A DNA stretch of 8,683 bases from positions 1-8,683 of the forward strand of contig JAUPKV010000447.1 in assembly GCA_030837265.1 (NCBI GenBank), written 5' to 3'. The notes below the pieces were generated by a model. That model had not been told where the DNA came from, ran no database searches, and worked only from the letters and a program-made list of their open reading frames with translations. The position numbers and the translations under genes were made by a program. Source of the stretch: Methanobacteriota archaeon (lineage in GTDB: Archaea; Halobacteriota; Methanosarcinia; Methanosarcinales; Methanosarcinaceae). Shown piece after piece: positions 1-5,687 of the stretch (positions are counted from its first letter, which is position 1; the number at the start of each line of letters is the position of its first letter).

Positions 1-2
1 AT

Positions 3-179
3 AAGCTAACAAAGCCGATCGTCAATCTCATGAAAATAGCAGATAAAGTAAGCCTTGGACAACTTCAGCAAGAAGTACCTGTAAGTGGAAACGATGAGAT
101 TGCAGATCTCGGAAACTCATTCCAGAGGATGATTAATGCATTCTCGATGAGCTTGCGAATTGGTGTTTTAGGGGTGTGA
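3..179 (+). CDS. HAMP-domain sensor protein, C-terminal fragment (5' end outside window)
   Basis: Reading from base 3 gives 58 codons ending in TGA. Residues 2-49 (LTKPIVNLMKIADKVSLGQL, then a GNDEIADLGNSFQRMINAF segment) have the form of a HAMP domain: a proline early in helix 1, a short connector, and a DEIxxLxxSFxxM helix 2. HAMP domains relay signals from membrane-bound sensor regions to output domains in the cytoplasm. No kinase or methyl-accepting domain follows; the frame stops eleven codons after INAF. Methanosarcina has short sensor-HAMP proteins without an output domain, so this may be natural, but the tail (SMSLRIGVLGV) is unlike a HAMP helix and may come from a frameshift or rearrangement. 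The sensor part cannot be seen. The HAMP call is fairly sure; whether the gene is intact is not. Confidence 0.72.
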   Translation, partial: KLTKPIVNLMKIADKVSLGQLQQEVPVSGNDEIADLGNSFQRMINAFSMSLRIGVLGV

Positions 180-263
180 AGCTTACCCTTGGAGAGGCTA
201 CTGCCTTGCGTGTTAAAAATAATGTGATAAGTCTTAAATAATTGATTTTCCGGAAGAAAATCT

Positions 264-309
264 GAACTCGAGAATCATAGGCAGAATGCCTATTCATGAT
301 TCCGAGTTC
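264..309. terminator. Bulged inverted repeat downstream of the HAMP gene
   Basis: GAACTCG and GAATCAT on the left arm pair with ATGATTC and CGAGTTC on the right arm, with one bulged A. After a 4-nt asymmetric bulge, AGGCA pairs with TGCCT around a GAA loop. This gives about 19 pairs in total. A T6 tract follows about 43 bases downstream. It could end or stabilise the HAMP transcript, or be a relic of a small mobile element. The structure is read directly; its role is inferred. Confidence 0.45.
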
Positions 310-351
310 CTTTAACTTAAAAGCCATAATGAAACTTATTAATCAGATCTC

Positions 352-357
352 TTTTTT
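352..357 (+). terminator. T6 tract, possible transcript end
   Basis: Six consecutive T residues on the + strand follow AGATCTC and lie downstream of the HAMP fragment and the hairpin at 264-309. Archaeal RNA polymerase commonly terminates at U-rich tracts, so this is a candidate 3' end for the HAMP transcript. There is no other evidence. Confidence 0.3.
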
Positions 358-544
358 AAATATTCCACATTGGATTTCCAGTAAGATCCAGGTTCTAAAA
401 TCTTCGAACGGAACTGCTGAAGATACTAACAAATATTCAAAACACAGCAAGACTAATATCATAGTAAACTGAAATGAATAGCAAATAATTGAATTTTCAA
501 AATTAAGTATTTTTTTAAAAGACTTTGCTAAAAGGGGTTTCAAT

Positions 545-1309
545 ATGTTTTCACTAAATGAACAAAAAGCTATTGAACTTGGAGAAGCTGGAGAGAAAGC
601 AATAAGAGAACAAAATGAATATGATGCTCTTCAAAATATCGAATACCTCAGGGAATTCGGGGTAGAATTGCTTGAAGCAAATTTGGAGAAGGATTTAAAA
701 AGAGTTATAATTTCACTGAGGAATATAGGTAATAAGGCTATCCAGAAAAGGATTGAGAGTGTTGCATCCACATCTATCGACGTACTTAAGTCTCTTGCAG
801 AACCATCGCTAGAAAAGAATTTCTCAAGCGCACTCTGGTCTTTTTCGAAAGCTGTTCAGGAAATAGGAAAAGGAGCCACACAATTCCAGATGCTTGAAGC
901 TGCAAAAAGAGCTGTGGACACCCTTGAAATTATCGGATTAGGTGCTGTTGTAAAGAAAATGGAGGTTGTAACCCTCTGGACGGCTCTGGCACTTGAAGAA
1001 ATAGATTATATTGCAAACAGGCAGCAACTTGCAGACTTAAGCAAAGCAGCAAAAGACGCCAGGGAAAAACTAATAAAAACTTCCGAAGAAGCAGGTTTTA
1101 TCCCAAGGGATCAAATCGAAAAATATCCTCAACTTATTGCAAATACAGTAGGCGAGTTCGCTGAACTCCAGAACATCCAGCCTTCAGGTTATACGGGCAG
1201 GAAGCCAAACGAAGAGTTCGACGAAGAGGAATTTTATGAGGAAGAAGATGAAATGGAAGAAGGAGAAATTAAAGGAGAAATTAAGACTGAAACTCCTGAA
1301 AATAAATAA
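545..1309 (+). CDS. Hypothetical protein with seven 23-residue helical repeats and an acidic tail
   Basis: I do not recognise the family. The 254-residue product has no signal peptide, membrane segment or catalytic motif, so it is probably soluble and cytoplasmic. Residues 17-177 divide without gaps into seven 23-residue units (17-39, 40-62, 63-85, 86-108, 109-131, 132-154, 155-177). Hydrophobic or small residues recur at unit positions 3, 4, 8, 12, 16, 19 and 22, and glycine (alanine once) stands at position 23 in the first five. Each unit should form one amphipathic helix plus a turn, and two units a 46-residue helical hairpin as in alpha-solenoids. Residues 178-217 form a less regular linker. 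Residues 218-254 are dominated by Glu and Asp and are probably disordered. The ATG at 545 is preceded by AAGGGG, a weak ribosome site. The gene converges on the trp genes and probably has its own promoter. A scaffold or binding role is only a guess from the architecture. Confidence 0.8.
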   Translation: MFSLNEQKAIELGEAGEKAIREQNEYDALQNIEYLREFGVELLEANLEKDLKRVIISLRNIGNKAIQKRIESVASTSIDVLKSLAEPSLEKNFSSALWSFSKAVQEIGKGATQFQMLEAAKRAVDTLEIIGLGAVVKKMEVVTLWTALALEEIDYIANRQQLADLSKAAKDAREKLIKTSEEAGFIPRDQIEKYPQLIANTVGEFAELQNIQPSGYTGRKPNEEFDEEEFYEEEDEMEEGEIKGEIKTETPENK

Positions 1310-1353
1310 TTACCCATAAAAGAGATCATAAGCTGCAAATGTTAAAATTAAAG

Positions 1354-1370
1354 GCTATAATATATATAGC
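1354..1370. repeat. Small AT-rich inverted repeat
   Basis: GCTATA at 1354-1359 pairs with TATAGC at 1365-1370 around a five-base ATATA loop, in the spacer between the convergent genes. The stem is short and AT-rich, so it may be chance or a minor part of the transcript-end region. Confidence 0.3.
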
Positions 1371-1377
1371 TATTAAA

Positions 1378-1412
1378 ACTGCTATTTAAAATATGGTTGC
1401 TTAAATAGCAGT
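1378..1412. repeat. Perfect 12-bp inverted repeat between convergent genes
   Basis: ACTGCTATTTAA at 1378-1389 is the exact reverse complement of TTAAATAGCAGT at 1401-1412, with an 11-base loop. It would form a hairpin in transcripts from either direction. The right arm overlaps the first unit of the adjacent 23-bp tandem repeat, so the left arm could pair in part with any of the four copies. A role in terminating or protecting the 3' ends of the two convergent transcripts is inferred. Confidence 0.6.
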
Positions 1413-1494
1413 CCGTTCTTTTCTTAAATAGCAGCCTGTTCTTTTCTTAAATAGCAGCCTGTTCTTTTCTTAAATAGCAGTCTGTTCTATTTTA
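1403..1494. repeat. 23-bp tandem repeat, four units, overlapping the trpG 3' end
   Basis: Units begin at 1403, 1426, 1449 and 1472, each starting AAATAGCAG. Units 2 and 3 are identical; unit 1 differs by two bases in CCGTT/CTGTT context, and unit 4 diverges towards its end. Unit 4 contains the last codons of trpG (Glu-Gln-Thr-Ala-Ile, read on the minus strand); the TAA stop straddles its left boundary. The array therefore looks like serial duplication of the gene's 3' end into its untranslated region. On the + strand, units 1 to 3 each carry the pyrimidine tract TTCTTTTCTT, a plausible U-rich terminator for the gene at 545-1309. Confidence 0.8.
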
Positions 1495-2072
1495 TATTTT
1501 CTTGAAATCTCCAGGAAATTTTTGACTATTTTCAGTCCTTCGGGGGTAAGTACGGATTCGGGATGGAACTGGAGGCCGTAAATAGGGTACTGCACATGTT
1601 CCACTGCCATAATGGTTCCGTCTTCAGCCCTGGCAGTAACTTTTATTCCGGGAGCAGGATCTCCAATTTCCAGGGAGTGATAGCGACCTGCATCAAAAGG
1701 GCATCCAAGTGCTGAAAAGAGTTCTGATTCCATGTGCAGGACCTTTGAACTTTTTCCATGTACCGGCCCTACTTTACTTCTTCTGACCAATCCTCCGAAG
1801 GCAACGTTAATTGCCTGATGACCCAGGCAGACTCCCAGCAAGGGAATTTCCTTTCCCATCTCCCTGATTATCTCCAGACAATTCCCAATATCCTTTGGAT
1901 CAGAAGGGCTTCCGGGACCTGGAGAAATGACAAGGGCATCGGGTTTTATTTCTCTAAGCTCGTCTAAGGAAATCGTGTTAGGTAAAACCATTGTGTCCTT
2001 TTCAAAGTAAGAAATGTAGTCTACCAGATTCCATACAAAAGAATCTTTGTTATTTATGAAAACTACTTTCAT
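1470..2072 (-). CDS. trpG: Anthranilate synthase component II (glutamine amidotransferase)
   Basis: This subunit hydrolyses glutamine and passes ammonia to TrpE, which makes anthranilate from chorismate. The 200-residue product is a class I amidotransferase: ISPGPGSP at 49-56, the nucleophile elbow GVCLGHQ with Cys82, and QFHPES with His170 and Glu172 complete the triad. Length is normal for the family. I place the start at 2072 (MKVVFINNKDSF). An in-frame ATG exists at 2090, but its following codons AGG AGG are the ribosome site itself, and MKVVF matches where TrpG proteins normally begin. It is the last gene of the cluster, 26 bp after trpE, its partner subunit. Folate synthesis uses a related subunit (PabA), and one protein may serve both, but the trp context makes TrpG the best name. 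Its 3' end lies in the tandem repeat at 1403-1494. Confidence 0.95.
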   Translation of the reverse strand: MKVVFINNKDSFVWNLVDYISYFEKDTMVLPNTISLDELREIKPDALVISPGPGSPSDPKDIGNCLEIIREMGKEIPLLGVCLGHQAINVAFGGLVRRSKVGPVHGKSSKVLHMESELFSALGCPFDAGRYHSLEIGDPAPGIKVTARAEDGTIMAVEHVQYPIYGLQFHPESVLTPEGLKIVKNFLEISRKYKIEQTAI

Positions 2073-2081
2073 TCCAAAATG

Positions 2082-2088
2082 CCTCCTC
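2082..2088 (-). promoter_or_regulatory. Shine-Dalgarno site that fixes the trpG start
   Basis: GAGGAGG on the minus strand ends nine bases before the ATG at 2072. It is a near-perfect match to the archaeal anti-Shine-Dalgarno sequence. It overlaps the alternative upstream ATG at 2090, which therefore cannot use it and has only an AT-rich stretch ahead of it. Confidence 0.85.
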
Positions 2089-2098
2089 ATTTTTTAGT

Positions 2099-3814
2099 TC
2101 AAAATACTCCGGATTTGTGGCGTATGCAAACCTCAGGATTCTCCTCGATAGCCGTAAGCATAGCTGCCATCTTGCGCTCGGTTTCCCTGAACTCATATCC
2201 GGGATCCGAATCCGCAACAATTCCTGCACCAGCCTGAACCGAAGCTTTATTACCCTGCATAAGCACTGTACGGATCACAATTGCAAAATCTGCGTCCCCA
2301 TTCCAGCTGTAGTACCCGACTCCCCCACCGTAAATACCCCTCGGAGAAGCTTCCAGATCGGAAATAATCTCCATAGCACGGATTTTAGGTGCTCCGGAAA
2401 GAGTCCCTGCCGGAAATATCGCCCTGAAAGCATCGAACTGGTCGCATTCGGGTCTTAAAGTTCCGGAAACAGTGCTTTCTATGTGCTGGACATGGGAATA
2501 CTTCAGGACTTCCATAAATCCGGAGACTTTAACCGAGCCACTTTCGGAAACCATCCTAACATCGTTTCTTCCGAGGTCGACCAGCATTACATGCTCAGCT
2601 CTCTCTTTTTCATCATGAAGCATATGAGAAGCCAGGTCCTTGTCCTCTATCTCGGATTTTCCTCGCGGACAGGTGCCTGCAATAGGGTTTATTATTAAAG
2701 TCCGTTTATGCACGGTCATCAGAGTCTCTGGGCTTGCTCCGACAATTGCCAGATCTCCGAACTCAAATAAATACATGTAAGGACTGGGATTAATTGCCCG
2801 TAGCTGCAGGTAGAGTTCGAAAGGAGACTGCTCAAGGTTGAATTCACATTTCCTGGAAAGCACTGCCTGGAAGATGTCACCTGCAAAAATGTGTTCTTTT
2901 GCCTGGAGTACTGACTCTTCGAATTTTTGCCTGTCAGTATCACAGACTGAAACAGGTGAGCCTGAAACTTTCATTGTACCTGGAACTACTGCTTCTATCG
3001 ATGCTCCGTACAGAGCCGCTTCCTTCAGGAGGAAGCAAAGTCTTTCAGCCTCAAGCAGAGCCTTTTCATAAAGAGTTCCGGCATCCGAATCCGGAGTTAC
3101 CAGGGGAGCTACTGCAATATAGATTTCATCAGTCAGATGATCAAACACAAAGGTCTTTGAGATCAAAAGGTACTGAAGCTCCGGAATCTCGGACTCAAAA
3201 CCTTTCTCAACCCCAAGCCAGCTGTCGTAAATTGCATCATAAGCTGTATAACCGATAGCTCCACCGAGGAAAGTCTGCCGGTCAAAACGTTTCGCGTTCA
3301 GGAGTTCTATCCCGTTTGCTGTAGGAAAGGCAAGGCGAAGGGCATCGAATGAGTCTTTTCCTTTAGGAATTGCAGCAGTGAATATGTCTTTAAATTTTGC
3401 ATCCGCTGTCTGACCTTCTTTTCTCCCGGGATCTGCATTTTTCCTCTTTGCAGTTCCTGTTATTACAGCTTCGGGCCCATATACTTTCTCTATATTAGAC
3501 CGGATTATCTCGAAAAGTGTGAAAGCTTTTGGGTTAAGGAGCTCAAAGGAAAGCTTTCTGTCATTTATTGTAATCACAGCATCAGGATCGCTTCCGACAA
3601 ACGAGTACCTTGCCCTACTTGCCTGTTTTTCTACGGATTCCAGCATATAAGAATATCCTGAAGTTCCTGAGCTCCTTAAGGCGTAATAAAGTTCTAGAGG
3701 AGAACAGGCCGGAGAACCTTCATCAACTCTTGCAAGGAGCTGTATAAGACGGGGCTCCCGAATTCCCGACGCAAGTTCTACGAATTCGTCTTTTCCAAGA
3801 TCAAAGGAAAGCAT
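2099..3814 (-). CDS. trpE: Anthranilate synthase component I
   Basis: With TrpG it converts chorismate and ammonia to anthranilate and pyruvate, the committed step to tryptophan. The 571-residue chain has the N-terminal regulatory region with LES at 58-60 and NPSPYM at 342-347; in characterised TrpE proteins both help bind feedback-inhibiting tryptophan. The chorismate-binding domain fills the second half: GASPE (359-363), PIAGTCPRG (377-385), DEKERAEHVMLVDLGRND (401-418), FPAGTLSGAPK (467-477) and GAGIVADSDP (529-538). It is longer than the usual 450-520 residues, mostly through a Lys-rich segment around 113-165. Cys382 stands where many relatives have Arg (AGTRPRG). The start is preceded by GTGAGGT at good spacing, lying inside the end of trpF, which overlaps by 14 bp. 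PabB or isochorismate synthase are relatives, but the Trp-binding motifs and trp context favour TrpE. Confidence 0.96.
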   Translation of the reverse strand: MLSFDLGKDEFVELASGIREPRLIQLLARVDEGSPACSPLELYYALRSSGTSGYSYMLESVEKQASRARYSFVGSDPDAVITINDRKLSFELLNPKAFTLFEIIRSNIEKVYGPEAVITGTAKRKNADPGRKEGQTADAKFKDIFTAAIPKGKDSFDALRLAFPTANGIELLNAKRFDRQTFLGGAIGYTAYDAIYDSWLGVEKGFESEIPELQYLLISKTFVFDHLTDEIYIAVAPLVTPDSDAGTLYEKALLEAERLCFLLKEAALYGASIEAVVPGTMKVSGSPVSVCDTDRQKFEESVLQAKEHIFAGDIFQAVLSRKCEFNLEQSPFELYLQLRAINPSPYMYLFEFGDLAIVGASPETLMTVHKRTLIINPIAGTCPRGKSEIEDKDLASHMLHDEKERAEHVMLVDLGRNDVRMVSESGSVKVSGFMEVLKYSHVQHIESTVSGTLRPECDQFDAFRAIFPAGTLSGAPKIRAMEIISDLEASPRGIYGGGVGYYSWNGDADFAIVIRTVLMQGNKASVQAGAGIVADSDPGYEFRETERKMAAMLTAIEENPEVCIRHKSGVF

Positions 3815-4514
3815 TAGTATACCTCACTTCTTCTATAAATTTTTTTATTTTCATAGCATCTTTTTTTCCACTTGTTTCTACTCCGGATGCCACATCTACG
3901 GCATACGGAAAAACGACCCTGATAGCTTCCTGCACATTCTCAGGCTTGAGCCCGCCTGCAAGAATAAGTGGAAGCCTTGTTTCCCGAGCAATTTGCCGGC
4001 TCAAAGCCCAGTCATGCACACAACCTGTCCCCCCAGGCTTTCCGGCTTTGCCCGTATCCAGCAGGATTGAATCAACAACATCTGACTCTTCTATAAATTT
4101 TACATGTTCCAGAAGATTAGAGATAAGAACAGAATTTTCCGGAGTTTGCTCAACTTCTTCCTGCGCAGGTATTGAAAGAGTTTTTATAATAGGAATGTCC
4201 GTTTTTTCCCTTATTTTCTCAGTTTCGGGAAAAGATAGTGTCGAATGGATCTGTACGACATCAGGGTTGACTCTCTCTATGAGTTCAAGTGCTTGAGTAG
4301 AATTTTCCGGCATGATGACAAGTACAGAGTTCAAATAACCGGGAACTGTTGAAATAAGAGATGCAGCTGTTCCGCAGTCAAGCTTTCTGGGGCTCTCTAC
4401 AGGGACTTCGGTAATAAAACCAACTGCATCGGCTCCGTAGAGAGCAGCAAGTTCTATTTCCTCAGGACTGCGGATTCCACAGATCTTCACTCTGGTTTTT
4501 GGCTTTGCACTCAT
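3801..4514 (-). CDS. trpF: Phosphoribosylanthranilate isomerase
   Basis: It catalyses the Amadori rearrangement of N-(5-phosphoribosyl)anthranilate to the ribulose form used by TrpC. The single-domain beta/alpha barrel of 237 residues is slightly longer than the typical 200-220. The general base Cys12 lies in VKICGI and the general acid Asp153 in LLDT. Phosphate-binding turns are at GGTG (161-164), ILAGGL (184-189) and VDVASGVE (206-213), and VQIHS is at 87-91. The ATG overlaps the trpD stop codon as ATGA, and its ribosome site (GGAG) lies inside trpD, so translation is probably coupled. Its own 3' end carries the ribosome site of trpE. All key residues are present, so it should be active. 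Confidence 0.95.
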   Translation of the reverse strand: MSAKPKTRVKICGIRSPEEIELAALYGADAVGFITEVPVESPRKLDCGTAASLISTVPGYLNSVLVIMPENSTQALELIERVNPDVVQIHSTLSFPETEKIREKTDIPIIKTLSIPAQEEVEQTPENSVLISNLLEHVKFIEESDVVDSILLDTGKAGKPGGTGCVHDWALSRQIARETRLPLILAGGLKPENVQEAIRVVFPYAVDVASGVETSGKKDAMKIKKFIEEVRYTNAFL

Positions 4515-5617
4515 GCCCTCTCTCCCGACGCCGGGCTTAATATCGGAATTTCAGACTTGCGACATTTAACATTTCTTTTTCCCGGAAGAGCACTTTCAGA
4601 GTCCTGTCTGTTAACTCCGGACGTAAAAGCCCGGAACTGATTAAATTTAACCATAACCTTCCCGCTGTCAATAGCATCTTCGGCGATAGGAATTGCCTGC
4701 CTGATAGAACCCACAATCCCTCCCACATACAGGGCTGCAGCCGCATTCATGACTATCAAGTCACGCTTTGGGCCTTTCAGACCTTTGAAGACGCTCAAAA
4801 TATCCCTGGCATTTTCTTTAGGAGAACCTCCTTTGATGTCTTCCGGATTTGCTCTCATCATGCCCAGGGATTCCGGAGTAAGGGTATAGGTTGAGACCTC
4901 CCCGTGTTTCAATTCCGCCACAAATGTCTCACCCGTATTTGAAATCTCGTCCATACCGTCTCCATGCACTACAAGCGCCTGTTCAGTGCCGAGTTCTGCA
5001 AGGGCATATGCTATTGGTTCGCAGAGCTTTTTGTCAAAAACCCCTATTATCTGTCCTTTAGCGCCTGCAGGGTTTGTTAAAGGCCCAAGTATATTGAAGA
5101 CCGTCCGGACTCCAAGTTTTTTACGGACACCTGCTACCCGTTTCATGGCCGGGTGGAAGACCGGAGCAAACATAAACCCTATCCCGACTTCTTCGATTGT
5201 CTTTTTAACTGGCTCCGGTGCCATGTCAACTTTGATCCCCAGGGCTTCAAGTACATCCGAGCTTCCGGACATTGAGGTTACAGCCCTGTTCCCATGCTTT
5301 GCGACAGGAACTCCTGCCGCAGCTGTCACGATTGCTGCAGCTGTTGAAACATTAACCGTATTGAGGCCATCTCCTCCGGTCCCGCAGGTGTCTACGAGCC
5401 TGAAAGGCACTTTGGGCTTGATGGTGTTTGCAGCTTTCCTCATCCCCCTCACAAAGCCTACGATTTCTTCGGGTTTTTCACCTTTTGCCTTCAGGGCTAA
5501 TAGAAAGGACCCTATTTCATCATCATCAGCCGTGCTCAGAATTTTACTTACTGCAGCTTCAGCTTCTTCGGAACTAAGATCATAGCCTGCTTCCAATTTT
5601 TTAATGTATCTCCGCAT
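4511..5617 (-). CDS. trpD: Anthranilate phosphoribosyltransferase
   Basis: It transfers phosphoribose from PRPP to anthranilate. The 368-residue protein has the small helical N-terminal domain (about 1-70) and the nucleoside phosphorylase-like domain: GTGGDG at 79-84 binds the PRPP diphosphate, NVSTAAA follows at 89-95, KHGN lies at 107-110, and RTVFNILGPLTNP at 171-183 supplies the anthranilate-site Arg171. Asp223 and Glu224 (GDGMDEIS) bind magnesium. The ATG has a strong AAGGAGG site ten bases upr stream of it, in a 70-bp spacer after trpA. The last 38 or so residues (331-368) form a polar, Lys/Arg/Ser-rich tail beyond the usual end of the fold near 340; this tail overlaps trpF by 4 bp. There is no fusion to trpG, unlike in enteric bacteria. 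The identification is firm; only the role of the tail is open. Confidence 0.95.
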   Translation of the reverse strand: MRRYIKKLEAGYDLSSEEAEAAVSKILSTADDDEIGSFLLALKAKGEKPEEIVGFVRGMRKAANTIKPKVPFRLVDTCGTGGDGLNTVNVSTAAAIVTAAAGVPVAKHGNRAVTSMSGSSDVLEALGIKVDMAPEPVKKTIEEVGIGFMFAPVFHPAMKRVAGVRKKLGVRTVFNILGPLTNPAGAKGQIIGVFDKKLCEPIAYALAELGTEQALVVHGDGMDEISNTGETFVAELKHGEVSTYTLTPESLGMMRANPEDIKGGSPKENARDILSVFKGLKGPKRDLIVMNAAAALYVGGIVGSIRQAIPIAEDAIDSGKVMVKFNQFRAFTSGVNRQDSESALPGKRNVKCRKSEIPILSPASGERA

Positions 5618-5625
5618 CTTCCCTG

Positions 5626-5632
5626 CCTCCTT
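5626..5632 (-). promoter_or_regulatory. Strong Shine-Dalgarno site of trpD
   Basis: AAGGAGG on the minus strand lies eight bases ahead of the trpD ATG at 5617. It is the best-placed of several purine-rich AGG stretches in the trpA-trpD spacer and supports the chosen start. Confidence 0.75.
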
Positions 5633-5634
5633 AA

Positions 5635-5673
5635 CTCCCTATTTTACAGTTTTAATTTTTACTCTCCCTATTT
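5635..5673. repeat. Pair of 10-bp direct repeats in the trpA-trpD spacer
   Basis: AAATAGGGAG (minus strand) occurs at 5635-5644 and again at 5664-5673, a 29-bp period. Both copies lie just upstream of the trpD ribosome site in an AT-rich spacer of 70 bp. They could be a protein-binding pair, secondary ribosome-like sites, or chance. Confidence 0.45.
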
Positions 5674-5687
5674 AATTCGCTTAAAAT

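Larger units (their letters stand above)
180..544. other. Intergenic region, no convincing gene
   Basis: This AT-rich stretch lies between the HAMP fragment and the repeat-protein gene. It contains the end of a short coding-like run in another frame (to the TAA at 239-241), a bulged hairpin (264-309), a T6 tract (352-357) and a T7 tract (510-516). Minus-strand reading frames at 133-327 and 343-543 are open, but they lack a good ribosome site and resemble no known protein. A promoter for the gene at 545 should lie here, yet no clear BRE/TATA pair stands out. Confidence 0.6.

Noticed and set aside
133..327. Minus-strand 64-codon frame
   Set aside because: It runs antisense to the HAMP fragment and across the hairpin, with no recognisable protein features.
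343..543. Minus-strand 66-codon frame with a hydrophobic stretch, possible small membrane protein
   Set aside because: It opens with TTG, has no ribosome site, and lies in AT-rich sequence that readily yields hydrophobic codons.
1403..1494. CRISPR-like array
   Set aside because: The 23-bp units are directly adjacent with no unique spacers, so this is a simple tandem repeat.
4986..5585. Plus-strand 199-codon open frame opposite trpD
   Set aside because: It is a shadow of trpD: Ser/Ala/Pro-rich translation typical of antisense frames, with no ribosome site.
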